Shown: one piece after another, positions 34,636-43,136 of the stretch
How the letters are laid out: each line of letters opens with the position of its first letter
Numbering within the stretch: position 1 is the first letter of the stretch
Source: an uncultured bacterium
Lineage (GTDB): Bacteria > Vulcanimicrobiota > Xenobia > Xenobiales > Xenobiaceae
Assembly (NCBI GenBank): GCA_934644775.1
Contig: CAKUDB010000022.1
Span: forward strand, 1 to 45,104
Reading direction: 5' to 3'
Length of the DNA stretch: 45,104 bases
The notes under the pieces: generated by a model
Databases searched by the model: none
Seen by the model: only the letters and a program-made list of their open reading frames with translations
Told to the model about the DNA's origin: nothing
Made by a program: the position numbers and the translations under genes

Positions 34636-35364
34636 GTGGATTACACAACTCACGTGAACTGGCCCTTTAAGAGGCCCAATTTTTGGAAGACTTGGGGAAT
34701 ACTCAGTTGCCTGGCCTTTACTCTGTTTGGTCCTTTCTGTTATGCGGCTGAATTAACTAAATCTGTAGCTAAAAACGGCCTCCAAGAGGCAAAATTTCCC
34801 GAGTTCTCTTTTAAAAATTGCTGCTCGGACAATATTTTACTTTGGCTCTGTTATGTTAGTATCGGCGTCCTTCCGGCTTTGCTCGGCGTAGTTTTTGTTT
34901 TGTGTGGTTGGCAATCTTTAGGTCGCCTCTTTTGCTCTTTAGCTACTTTGAGTTATTTTGTTTATTTTCCAGCTTTTCTTATTTGTGCTTCCTCCGATAA
35001 CGACCACCCTTCGATTTACAACACTTTTTTAAATCTGCCTTTTAGCGGCTTGTCCAAATATTACACTTTAGTAATTATCTATTTGCTTTGGCAAGGAGTT
35101 GTGGGAGCCCTTACTTTCGTTCCCGCTTTTTTTGTTGGAGTTGGGATTGCCGCTTTACTTTTTAAAAATGTTATGGTGGCAGCAATTTTTATAGGTATTT
35201 TTGTTCTGCTGTTGCTAACTATAGTTTTGATTGCCCATCCTTATATTTATATGGCTATGGCTGCTTTAGTAGGCGATTATATGCGCAATTACAAAGACGA
35301 GTTGTTTGAAAAAGGTATTGTAGATGAAAAAACCTTTTTAATGGCGGGAAGTTTAGCCGAGTAA
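34636..35364 (+). CDS. DUF4013-like multi-pass membrane protein A
   Basis: This protein of 242 residues begins at GTG 34636, where GAGGG lies seven bases upstream; the frame stays open back to ATG 34516, but a start there would collide with the rpmB promoter. It starts MDYTTHVNWPFKRPNFWKTW and has about four to five hydrophobic segments (roughly 20-40, 70-95, 100-120, 150-180, 190-215). It resembles the DUF4013 class by layout and by the clearer downstream paralogue. Function is unknown. The second DUF4013-like gene follows 90 bases later and is of the same length. Confidence 0.65.
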   Translation: MDYTTHVNWPFKRPNFWKTWGILSCLAFTLFGPFCYAAELTKSVAKNGLQEAKFPEFSFKNCCSDNILLWLCYVSIGVLPALLGVVFVLCGWQSLGRLFCSLATLSYFVYFPAFLICASSDNDHPSIYNTFLNLPFSGLSKYYTLVIIYLLWQGVVGALTFVPAFFVGVGIAALLFKNVMVAAIFIGIFVLLLLTIVLIAHPYIYMAMAALVGDYMRNYKDELFEKGIVDEKTFLMAGSLAE

Positions 35365-35367
35365 TAA

Positions 35368-35414
35368 AACTATCCTTTATAGTATCTTACATTTGAAATA
35401 TAAGATGGATAGTT
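35368..35414 (+). other. Long AT-rich hairpin between the DUF4013-like genes
   Basis: AACTATCC (35368-35375) / GGATAGTT (35407-35414) encloses a second stem, ATCTTA / TAAGAT. No T-run follows, so it is more likely an mRNA processing or stability element, or a protein-binding palindrome, than a terminator. Confidence 0.5.
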
Positions 35415-35454
35415 AAGCGGAATTTTCTTTAGTATTGTTTTAAGGAGGTAAGCT

Positions 35455-36186
35455 ATGACATTTTTAGGGCCGATCAACTATATCTTTAAGTCTACTGATA
35501 TAGTTAAAAAACTTATTATTTTAATCGTTTTTTCCATTTTTGTGATCAGCAGTCCGGCTGTAATTGGTTACGGTATAAAATCTATTCGAGCTGTCCGCGA
35601 CGGCAATGACGAATTGCCTGACTTAGAATTTGGCGATTTTGTAGACCTATTTATCGACGGACTCCGGTTGAGCGTACAAATGCTGTTGCTTGTAATGCCG
35701 ATGTTACTCGTCTCTATTATCTCTCTTGTGTCTATTGTGAGCGGAAAAGGAGCTATTTCTGGTTTCGCTGCAGTCCTTTTAATTGTAGGGGTGCTTAACC
35801 TGTTGGCCCTTATCTACTACGGCATGGCCATTACTTGTTTAGCTGTCGAAGATAACGGCTGGTTACTGGTCTTTAAGTTCTCTGAACTTAACAAAATTAT
35901 TTCCGCTCAAAGGGGAAAATACTTTTGTGCCGTCGTCTTCTCTATTGCCTGGAACTTCATTTTCAGTATCGCCGCCTCTTTTATACCTTTTATCGGAAGC
36001 TTTATCGTTAGTCCGTTTACTATGGCCGCTCAGGCTTATTTCTCTGGCATGTATATGCGTGAAATTGGAGGCCCGCAGAATCTCGCTCCCGTTGCCAAAG
36101 TATACGATGCTAGTGATGATAACAGCCAAGATACCAACTCTTCTTCAGAACCTGCCGCCGATTTAGGAGACAATTCAGACTATTAA
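35455..36186 (+). CDS. DUF4013-like multi-pass membrane protein B
   Basis: This 243-residue protein fits the DUF4013 pattern: MTFLGPINYIFKSTDIVKKL, a first hydrophobic helix (about 19-40), GYGIKSIRAVRDGNDELPDL with FGDFVDLFIDGLRL, then paired helices (about 73-95 and 100-125) and a C-terminal hydrophobic block to about 205. The last 35 residues are acidic and disordered. Function of the family is not known; it is common in archaea and uncultured bacteria. AAGGAGGT before the ATG is a strong ribosome binding site. Its terminator follows at 36225. Confidence 0.75.
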   Translation: MTFLGPINYIFKSTDIVKKLIILIVFSIFVISSPAVIGYGIKSIRAVRDGNDELPDLEFGDFVDLFIDGLRLSVQMLLLVMPMLLVSIISLVSIVSGKGAISGFAAVLLIVGVLNLLALIYYGMAITCLAVEDNGWLLVFKFSELNKIISAQRGKYFCAVVFSIAWNFIFSIAASFIPFIGSFIVSPFTMAAQAYFSGMYMREIGGPQNLAPVAKVYDASDDNSQDTNSSSEPAADLGDNSDY

Positions 36187-36224
36187 AGTTTAAGGCTGCA
36201 GTTTTTTTTCGCTAAAGAAATTGT

Positions 36225-36278
36225 CGCTCAGAATTTTGCTTATCGCTTGTTGGGCTCAAGTTCTGAGCGTTTTTTTTA
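36225..36278 (+). terminator. Rho-independent terminator of the DUF4013-like genes
   Basis: CGCTCAGAA (36225-36233) / TTCTGAGCG (36261-36269), a perfect nine-base stem, is followed by a run of T residues (36270-36277). Confidence 0.92.
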
Positions 36279-36434
36279 TTTTTTGCTTGTAGGTTTAAAA
36301 GGATTCAATAAAAGCAGGCACAAAAGAGCGGCAAGTGTTGCAATAATAACGGTGCGGATTCTGGCCCCTGCGCCCATTCGCTCGGTGTGTACGTTTTTAA
36401 CGCACCGCTTGGGCGGAAAAATTGCAATTTGCAT
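36276..36434 (-). CDS. Possible small single-pass membrane protein
   Basis: A 52-codon minus-strand frame from ATG 36434 to TAA 36276 would encode MQIAIFPPKRCVKNVHTERM then a basic patch (GARIR) and one clear transmembrane-like segment (TVIIATLAALLCLLLLNPF) before a Lys-rich end. That layout is typical of real small membrane proteins. It lacks a good Shine-Dalgarno, its stop overlaps the T-run of the terminator, and the DNA also folds, so chance cannot be excluded. It would be antisense to the efflux operon leader. Confidence 0.3.
   Translation of the reverse strand: MQIAIFPPKRCVKNVHTERMGAGARIRTVIIATLAALLCLLLLNPFKPTSKK
36350..36415 (+). ncRNA. Candidate pseudoknotted RNA element upstream of the efflux operon
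   Basis: Two inverted repeats interlock: CGGTGCG (36350-36356) with CGCACCG (36401-36407), and CGCCCA (36371-36376) with TGGGCG (36410-36415). The crossing order is that of an H-type pseudoknot. The segment is richer in GC than its surroundings and lies about 70 bases before the tolC start. No known riboswitch consensus was recognised. Confidence 0.35.
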
Positions 36435-36486
36435 CTGATCTTTATAGTTAAAGGCAGGGCCAAATCTTTATCAATTGGTAAAATAG

Positions 36487-38169
36487 ATGAATAGTAAGCG
36501 AGTTCTGGCGCTTGGGTTATCGCTTGCCTTTTTTTTAGGCGGGTTGGCTCAAGCTAATACCGGGGATGGCGGCGCTGTTGGCCAAGGAGCTAAAAATGGC
36601 CGAACTGTCGCTGACTCAAATTGTAGCGTAAAAGCACCTTCATCTGACGACATTAAATCTGCCAATAAAAAATCCGATCCTGTTAAAGTTGACGACTCCC
36701 AAGAAGATAAGTCGCCAGCTAGCAGCTATGTTTCAAGATTTAACGACGTGGAAGAAAGAGCCGATTCGTCTTCCCCAGCAGAAAATTCTGAACCTAAGAG
36801 TTTATTAGAAATGCAAATTATCGACGGCTCCGGAGCTGTGCGCCAAATGGAGCGCTCTGTTACCGGAAGTGATAAGTTCGATATAACTAGCGCGGTAGGC
36901 TCCTACACTTTAGAAAGTAGCCTCGATAAGGCTATGCACCAAAATTCCAAAGTCAGAGTAGCCGACGAAAAGGTCGTTCAGGCTAATGCTCAATATGGTC
37001 AGAACAAGACCCAAAAGAACTTAAAGTTTATTGCCGGTAATAAAACTACTTGGCAAAATAGGCAGGTCAGCGGCAACAGAACTACTTTGGAAGCTTTAAG
37101 TAACCAACTCGACGCCTCTTTACAACTTTTACTTACTACTTTTGGCCAAGTAGAAAAACAGATAGCCGCTTCTTATTTACAAATAGGTGTGGCTGCTTTA
37201 GATGCTGCTTCGGTAAGACACGACTTGGCTTATGCGGTAAAAAAAGACTTTTTCAACTGTTTGAAGGCCGACGCTCAAGTAGACGTGGCCAAGCTCAACT
37301 TGCAAGTTTGTGAAAAGAATCTCTCTGACTCTAAGCGTCTGTATCGTCAGGGAATTATGGCCCTTTACGATGTTATCCAGGCCGATTTGCAAGTTACCGA
37401 AGCTCACGAACAGCTCGAGCGCAGTTACAGCGGTGTAAAAACTGCCAATGCGGCTTTTTTGAGCGATTTAGAAGAGCGTGTTCCTGGTGAAGCTGGAACT
37501 ACACCTTTGTATTTTCAATCTCCCAAAGCTATAGAAGTTGATCCGCTCTGTCGTCTGTCCGATCTTCAAGAATTGGCTATGCGTCGCCGTTTCGAAATTT
37601 TAAGTTTAGATCGCAGCATAGAAGTAGTGGAGAAGGTGCGCGAAGCGGAAAAATGCAGCAATTTGCCCCAAGTTATGTTGGCTGCCGACTATATCTTCTC
37701 TCCGGGCTATCGCACTTATCCTTGCAGTATGTATCAGCTCAGCTTAAATGTAAATTGGTCTATTTGGGACGGGGGCTTGAAGAAGCAAAAGCTTATTGAG
37801 CTCGATTCCCAGATTCGCTCTTTGGAAGCTTCGCGTGATCAATTGTGCAACAGCATTCGCCTGGAAGTAGAGAAGGCTTGGATCGACTTTAATCTCTCTG
37901 CGGTAGTTCTGCAAACGGCTCGCAAACGTGTGGAAGCCGCTTGGGTCTACAGTGATATGGCTCGTCAGCGTTTCTTAAACGGCTTGGGCACTTCTTTGGA
38001 AGTCCAGGACAGCTTAAGGAGCTTGAATGACGCTCGTGTAGCTTACGTGGTAGCTTCTTACGATCGCGATTTGGCGTTTTCGGCTATTGAGCACAGCGTA
38101 GGTTGCGATTTCCCCGAGCGCCGTTTGGAAGTGACCAATGAGCTTTTGGAAACCCCAGAACAGCCCTAA
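36487..38169 (+). CDS. TolC-family outer-membrane efflux protein
   Basis: This 560-residue protein starts with a signal peptide (residues 1-24, FFLGGLAQA) and a polar, disordered linker to about 135, unusually long for TolC proteins. The outer-membrane-efflux repeats then follow, starting SYTLESSLDKAMHQNSKVRV. Helical hairpins run through LRLEVEKAWIDFNLSAVVLQ-like segments to about 545. TolC homologues form the trimeric outer-membrane and periplasmic tunnel. It is the first gene of the operon; the adaptor gene starts 36 bases after its stop. The efflux substrate is unknown. Confidence 0.88.
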   Translation: MNSKRVLALGLSLAFFLGGLAQANTGDGGAVGQGAKNGRTVADSNCSVKAPSSDDIKSANKKSDPVKVDDSQEDKSPASSYVSRFNDVEERADSSSPAENSEPKSLLEMQIIDGSGAVRQMERSVTGSDKFDITSAVGSYTLESSLDKAMHQNSKVRVADEKVVQANAQYGQNKTQKNLKFIAGNKTTWQNRQVSGNRTTLEALSNQLDASLQLLLTTFGQVEKQIAASYLQIGVAALDAASVRHDLAYAVKKDFFNCLKADAQVDVAKLNLQVCEKNLSDSKRLYRQGIMALYDVIQADLQVTEAHEQLERSYSGVKTANAAFLSDLEERVPGEAGTTPLYFQSPKAIEVDPLCRLSDLQELAMRRRFEILSLDRSIEVVEKVREAEKCSNLPQVMLAADYIFSPGYRTYPCSMYQLSLNVNWSIWDGGLKKQKLIELDSQIRSLEASRDQLCNSIRLEVEKAWIDFNLSAVVLQTARKRVEAAWVYSDMARQRFLNGLGTSLEVQDSLRSLNDARVAYVVASYDRDLAFSAIEHSVGCDFPERRLEVTNELLETPEQP

Positions 38170-38205
38170 CTATTGAAAGTTATCAGTCTTTATCAGGAGA
38201 TAAAT

Positions 38206-39585
38206 ATGAACTTTTCCCGTAGGTTTACTTTTTACATGACAGCCGCTGCTTTAGGCCTAAGTCTGTTTGTTTCCGGCTGTTCCGGCGAGACTTCCCAAGG
38301 CCAAGGGAGCTCCAAGGCCGATACCTCTTCAGGATCGCAGTCCGCAACTACCAAAGAGAGCGACAAAGATGAAACAACTAGTGCCGAGGCTCAAACTCCG
38401 GCACCGGAAGTCAATGTAGTCAAAATCGGCACCGTAGAACAAAAATTTACCCGTGAGTGGCCGGCCGAACTAAAATATTCTAGCACTGTAGATGTAAAAG
38501 CTCGTGTTGTCGGCACTTTGCAGGACTTCTCATTTAAAGAAGGTTTTAAGGTAAATGCCGGCCAGGTGCTTTTCCGTATCGACGACGCCCCTTACGTAGC
38601 CGCTTTGCAAGGTGCCCAGGCTCAAGTTTCCCAATGTCAAGCCGATTTAACTTATGCCAAAGCTCAAGTTGACGTGCGCCGCGTTAAGGCCGACTTGGCT
38701 TCTTCCCGAGCCGATTTAGTTAGAGCTCAGCAAGACGTCGACCGTTATAAACCTTTGGCTAAAAATGGCGTCATTCCCACCCAAACTTTAGATAATGCCA
38801 TTGCTCAGCGCGACGTGGCTCAAGCCAGAGTAGACGCCGCTTTAGCCACTCTGAAAAACACCGAGCTCTCTTCTAAAGCTAAAATTGAAGTGGCTCAAGC
38901 CAACTTGGAAGCGGCTCAGGCCCAAGTTACCCAAGCCCAACTCAATATCGGTTATTGTACTATTACCTCACCTATTACCGGTGTTATTGGCGAAATCAAT
39001 GTCTATCCAGGCAACTTAGTAGGCCAAGCCGGCAGCCAGCAAGTGTTGGTTACTCTCTCTGCACTCGATCCTATCTACTGTAATTTCAGCGTCAGCGAAA
39101 GAGAATATCTTTACATGATGGAGCATCGTGGGGCTGGAGCTGTCGACTTTAACTTAGTTTTATCCGACGGTTCTGTATATAAGCACAGCGGCCAGTTTAG
39201 TATGTTGTCTCGCTCGCTAGATTCTAAGAGCGGTACGATTGGCATTCGCGTCTCTTTCCCCAACCCAGAAAGATTGTTGCGTGAAGGTCAGTTCGGTCGC
39301 TTGCGTATAACTAGCCGGGCTTCCGAAAAAGTGTTGGTTGTGCCTCAGCGGGCCGTCTCTACAGTTCAATCCGACCATTCCGTCTACGTGGTAGGCCCCA
39401 ATAACATTGTTGAATCGAGAAATATTGCCGTCGGTGACGCTGTAGGTACCGATTTTATTGTCAAGTCTGGCTTAAAGCATGGCGAAATGGTAGTTGTTGA
39501 TGGACTTACTAAAGTTCAGGCCGGAGCTCCTTGCAATCCCACGCTAGTCTCTGATGATACGGCTGACTCTTCTGCTCAAGGCTAA
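38206..39585 (+). CDS. RND efflux periplasmic adaptor lipoprotein (HlyD/AcrA family)
   Basis: This membrane-fusion protein of 459 residues begins at ATG 38206, because CAGGAG lies six bases before it; an upstream in-frame TTG at 38173 has no such site. A lipobox (LFVSGC, C25) predicts a lipoprotein anchored by Cys25. After a Ser/Thr-rich linker, biotinyl-lipoyl and coiled-coil hairpin segments appear (DDAPYVAALQGAQAQV, DLVRAQQDVDRYKPLAKNGV, SPITGVIGEINVYPG), then the beta-barrel and membrane-proximal domains. It links the inner-membrane pump to the TolC partner. The pump gene follows 14 bases later. Confidence 0.92.
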   Translation: MNFSRRFTFYMTAAALGLSLFVSGCSGETSQGQGSSKADTSSGSQSATTKESDKDETTSAEAQTPAPEVNVVKIGTVEQKFTREWPAELKYSSTVDVKARVVGTLQDFSFKEGFKVNAGQVLFRIDDAPYVAALQGAQAQVSQCQADLTYAKAQVDVRRVKADLASSRADLVRAQQDVDRYKPLAKNGVIPTQTLDNAIAQRDVAQARVDAALATLKNTELSSKAKIEVAQANLEAAQAQVTQAQLNIGYCTITSPITGVIGEINVYPGNLVGQAGSQQVLVTLSALDPIYCNFSVSEREYLYMMEHRGAGAVDFNLVLSDGSVYKHSGQFSMLSRSLDSKSGTIGIRVSFPNPERLLREGQFGRLRITSRASEKVLVVPQRAVSTVQSDHSVYVVGPNNIVESRNIAVGDAVGTDFIVKSGLKHGEMVVVDGLTKVQAGAPCNPTLVSDDTADSSAQG

Positions 39586-39599
39586 GAAGGAGAAAGACT

Positions 39600-42500
39600 T
39601 TGGCGAAATTCTTTATTCACCGTCCGGTTCTGGCCATAGTGATTTCACTAGTTATATTGCTAGCTGGTGCGGTTTGTATTTACAGCTTACCTGTAGCTCA
39701 ATATCCAGCTATTACTCCTCCGGTTATTCAGCTTGACGCCGATTATGCCGGTGCCAACGCTCAAGTGTTGGAGGAGACGGTCGCTTCATGTATCGAGCAA
39801 CAGATCAACGGCGCTGAAGGTATGCTTTATATGCGCTCTATTTGCGCCAACTCTGGTCACTACACTTTGCAAGTTACTTTCGACTTGTCGCGTGACCAAG
39901 ATATGGCCATGGTAGATGTGCAAAACCGTCTTTCCAAAGCCACCCCTCTGTTGCCTACCGAAGTTACCCAGTCGGGTGTAAGTGTCAAAAAGCAATCTAC
40001 TCAACAGTTGCTTTATTTGAACTTCTATTCTGGCGACGGTTCTCGAGACGATCTTTTCGTCAGTAACTACTGCGTCATCAATATAATTGACCAGTTGGCC
40101 CGTCTAGAGGGCGTCGGCTCGGCGGCTATCATGGTCGGTCAGCGCGACTACTCTATGCGTATCTGGATTAAACCTGACGTTTTGGCTAAATTAGGCGTCA
40201 CTGTAGACGATATAGTAAGCGCTATCCAAACGCAAAACGTACAAGCGGCGGCCGGATCTATTGGCGATCCTCCTCAATCTGCGGGTGTCCAGTTCCAATA
40301 TCCTGTCAATGTTAAGGGACGTTTAACTACCCCCGAAGAGTTTGGTAACGTTATTATTCGCACTCAGCCTAACGGCGCTTATTTGCGCGTCCGCGATGTG
40401 GCTAGAGTAGAATTAGGGGCCAACACTTACATTACCAAAGGTCAATTTAACGGCAAGAGCTCTGTAGTTATCGCTATTTATCAGCAACCAAGTGCTAACG
40501 CCGTGGCTTTGGCTAAATCGGTTAAGGCTAAGTTGGTAGAACTTTCTAAATCATTCCCGACTGGCTTAAATTATACGGTAACTTATGACGCTACGATCTT
40601 CGTTGTTAAATCGATTGAAGAGGTAGTCCAAACCCTCTTTGAAGCTATCGTTTTGGTATTGATTGTGGTCTTTGTCTTCTTAGGCAATTTCCGCGCCACC
40701 TTAGTCCCTATTTTGGCTGTACCTGTTTCGCTAGTAGGTACCTTTGCTGGCTTTGCCGCTTTAGGCTTCTCCATTAACTTGCTGACTATGTTTGGTATGG
40801 TACTAGCCGTAGGTATTGTAGTAGACGACGCTATTGTAGTTGTAGAAGCGGTTGAACTTCATATTGAGCATGGCCTCTCGCCTATGGAAGCTACCGAGAA
40901 GGCTATGGATGAAGTGTCCGGCCCGGTTGTGGCTATTGCCTTGGTACTTTGCGCTGTATTCGTACCTGTAGCCTTTATGGGCGGTATGACTGGCGTTATG
41001 TATAAGCAATTTGCTATCACTTTGGCCATCTCCGTATTATTGTCGGCTTTGGTCGCTCTGACTATGACTCCGGCTCTGTGCTCTCTGCTCTTGCGTCCGC
41101 GCTCAGAAAAGGGCATTGTCGATTACTTGTTTGGTTGGTTCTTCAAGCTTTTCGATATTGTCTTTGGCTGGTTTACCAATCTATACACGACTATTGTTCG
41201 CTTCTTAGTCAAAAACTTAATTATCAGCTTCTTAATCATTGGAGCTGTCTATTACGGCACTTATCATTTGGCCACCACGACTCCTACGGGCTTTATTCCT
41301 ATGGAAGACCAAGGTATTGTCTTAATTAGCTGTACTTTGCCTTCTGGCGCTTCTTTGGAGCGTACTGAAGCTGTAGTTAATAAACTTGACGAAATTATGA
41401 AAAAGCATAGTGATGCAGTCGAAAATACTATCGGTTTGGTTGGCTACAACATCATGCAGGGTAATATGTCTAGCAACGCTGGCGCTGCCATTGGAGCTTT
41501 GAGAGATTGGGACGAGCGTACCAGTCCAGAAACTCAGCTGCGCGGGTTAATCGCTGCCATGACTAAAGAAGCTGCCGAAATAAAAGAAGCTTCTACAGTA
41601 GTTTTCTGTCCTCCGCCCGTACCCGGCTTAGGTCTGTCTTCCGCTTTAACTATGGAATTTCAAGACCGCAGTGGCGGTGAGATTATGCCTATGTTCTTAG
41701 CGGCCAAAGATTTTATCGCTAAGATCAACCAGAAGCAAGATATTTTCACTTCTGCTTACACTATGTTTAACCCGGCCATTCCTATGTTGAAAGTCGACGT
41801 CGACCGAGATAAGTTGCAGAATTTACAGATTCCTGTAAAATCAGCTTTCTTGGCCATGCAAATCAACTTAGGTGGCTACTTTATCAACCAATTTAACCAA
41901 TTCGGTCGTACCTGGCGTGTTATGATGCAAGCTGAATCGGCTTACAGGCGCGATCCTAGCGACATCGGCTCTATCTACTTGCGTAGCCAAAATGGCAATA
42001 TGGTGCCTTTAAGTACGGTGACAACCGTAAACCAGACTACCGGCCCCGAAGTAGTTTTGCGATATAACCTCTACCGCACCGTAGAAATTAACGCCAATAC
42101 CAAGACGGGTGTCAGCTCCGGTCAAGGTATTGCCGCTTTGGAAGAATTGGCCTCGAAGTTGTCCAACCAATACGGCTTTGAATGGACTGGTATGGCCTAT
42201 CAAGAGAAGCAAGCTTCCGGTCAAACGATGATTATTCTCGGCTTGGGCTTAGTCTTCGTCTTCCTCTTCTTGGCGGCCCAATACGAAAGCTGGGGTATTC
42301 CTTTTGCTGTATTGCTCTCTATGCCAACGGTAGTTTTGGGCGCTTTGCTCGGTCTTACCGGCGTAGGCTTAGATCTGAATATCTATGCTCAAATCGGTAT
42401 TTTGACCTTAATCGGTCTCTCAGCTAAAAATGCCATTTTGATCGTGGAGTATGCCAAGATGAACTACGACGGCGGTATGAATTTAATCGAAGCTACCGTA

Positions 42501-42944
42501 GAAGGGGCCCGAATCCGCTTCCGTCCCATTTTGATGACCTCTTTCGCTTTCATTTTCGGTGTATTACCGCTGGCTCAAGCCCAAGGCGCTTCCGCCGCTT
42601 GTCGAGCCACTTTGGGTATCTCCGTAATGTGCGGTATGTTGGCCGCCACCTTAATCGGTATCTTTATCATTCCTGTACTTTATGTATCGGTACAGGGCTT
42701 GATAGTATTGGTGACAGGCGATCAGCGTAAGGTTGTCAAGTTGGCTAACGAAGCTGCCCTCGCTCAGGAAAAGGCTACTGCGCCTGCGCCTCAAACTGAA
42801 GCTAAAGCTGAAGCAGGCTCGACGGTTGCTCCTACAAACCAAGTCGACTTAGCTAAAGATGAAAATCCTCCCCAGGATTCCAATCTAGCAACGAAGTCGA
42901 CAAATAATCAGCCTCCAAAAGTCGATTTAGACAAAAAAGACTAA
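39600..42944 (+). CDS. RND multidrug efflux transporter (HAE-1/AcrB type)
   Basis: This 1114-residue inner-membrane proton-driven pump has the HAE-1 layout: N-terminal FFIHRPVLAIVIS, twelve transmembrane segments and two large periplasmic loops. The proton-relay residues are visible: D409/D410 in VVDDAIVVVE (TM4) and K943 in LSAKNAILIVEY (TM10). The C-terminus carries about 75 extra polar residues (from about 1040, rich in Ala, Pro, Lys and Asp). The start is TTG 39600, with AAGGAG eight bases before it. It is the last gene of the operon and is followed by a terminator. Confidence 0.95.
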   Translation: MAKFFIHRPVLAIVISLVILLAGAVCIYSLPVAQYPAITPPVIQLDADYAGANAQVLEETVASCIEQQINGAEGMLYMRSICANSGHYTLQVTFDLSRDQDMAMVDVQNRLSKATPLLPTEVTQSGVSVKKQSTQQLLYLNFYSGDGSRDDLFVSNYCVINIIDQLARLEGVGSAAIMVGQRDYSMRIWIKPDVLAKLGVTVDDIVSAIQTQNVQAAAGSIGDPPQSAGVQFQYPVNVKGRLTTPEEFGNVIIRTQPNGAYLRVRDVARVELGANTYITKGQFNGKSSVVIAIYQQPSANAVALAKSVKAKLVELSKSFPTGLNYTVTYDATIFVVKSIEEVVQTLFEAIVLVLIVVFVFLGNFRATLVPILAVPVSLVGTFAGFAALGFSINLLTMFGMVLAVGIVVDDAIVVVEAVELHIEHGLSPMEATEKAMDEVSGPVVAIALVLCAVFVPVAFMGGMTGVMYKQFAITLAISVLLSALVALTMTPALCSLLLRPRSEKGIVDYLFGWFFKLFDIVFGWFTNLYTTIVRFLVKNLIISFLIIGAVYYGTYHLATTTPTGFIPMEDQGIVLISCTLPSGASLERTEAVVNKLDEIMKKHSDAVENTIGLVGYNIMQGNMSSNAGAAIGALRDWDERTSPETQLRGLIAAMTKEAAEIKEASTVVFCPPPVPGLGLSSALTMEFQDRSGGEIMPMFLAAKDFIAKINQKQDIFTSAYTMFNPAIPMLKVDVDRDKLQNLQIPVKSAFLAMQINLGGYFINQFNQFGRTWRVMMQAESAYRRDPSDIGSIYLRSQNGNMVPLSTVTTVNQTTGPEVVLRYNLYRTVEINANTKTGVSSGQGIAALEELASKLSNQYGFEWTGMAYQEKQASGQTMIILGLGLVFVFLFLAAQYESWGIPFAVLLSMPTVVLGALLGLTGVGLDLNIYAQIGILTLIGLSAKNAILIVEYAKMNYDGGMNLIEATVEGARIRFRPILMTSFAFIFGVLPLAQAQGASAACRATLGISVMCGMLAATLIGIFIIPVLYVSVQGLIVLVTGDQRKVVKLANEAALAQEKATAPAPQTEAKAEAGSTVAPTNQVDLAKDENPPQDSNLATKSTNNQPPKVDLDKKD

Positions 42945-42976
42945 ATTGAGTGAAGGCTGATTAGCTAATAACTTAA

Positions 42977-43020
42977 ATAGCTCTCCCTTGAGCAGCGCTC
43001 TTGGGGGAGTTATTTTTTTT
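42977..43020 (+). terminator. Rho-independent terminator of the efflux operon
   Basis: CTCTCCC (42981-42987) pairs with GGGGGAG (43003-43009) around an inner GAGC/GCTC stem, followed by a T-run (about 43013-43020). It ends the tolC-hlyD-acrB unit. Confidence 0.9.
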
Positions 43021-43097
43021 GCTCAAAATAAGGGTTCATGGTTAAAATTATTAAGTTGCTACTATATGCTATTGGAATTTGCTCAAGGGGAGGAGAA

Positions 43098-43136
43098 TTG
43101 AAACCTAAAGTAGCGGGGGTATCGCTCTATGATTAG
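43098..43136 (+). CDS. Possible 12-codon leader peptide coupled to MscS gene
   Basis: A strong Shine-Dalgarno (GGGGAGGAG) precedes TTG 43098, and the frame reads MKPKVAGVSLYD before TAG 43134-43136, which overlaps the MscS start ATG 43129. The MscS start itself lacks a comparable ribosome binding site. This suggests translational coupling, but the peptide is so short that chance is possible. Confidence 0.3.
   Translation: MKPKVAGVSLYD

Larger units (their letters stand above)
36187..36486. other. Intergenic region before the efflux operon
   Basis: This 300-base region contains the terminator of the DUF4013 pair, a segment with crossing inverted repeats (36350-36415) and a possible minus-strand small gene (36276-36434). 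A TTGCAA...TATAGT pair around 36422-36448 has only 15-base spacing, so the efflux promoter is unclear. The tolC start lacks a strong Shine-Dalgarno. Confidence 0.4.

Noticed and set aside
36247..36438. Plus-strand 63-codon frame before tolC
   Set aside because: It starts inside a terminator, has no ribosome binding site and no protein-like pattern; the minus-strand frame is the better small-gene candidate.
38173..38205. Upstream TTG start of the HlyD-family adaptor
   Set aside because: It would add 11 residues before a clear lipoprotein signal; CAGGAG directly precedes ATG 38206.
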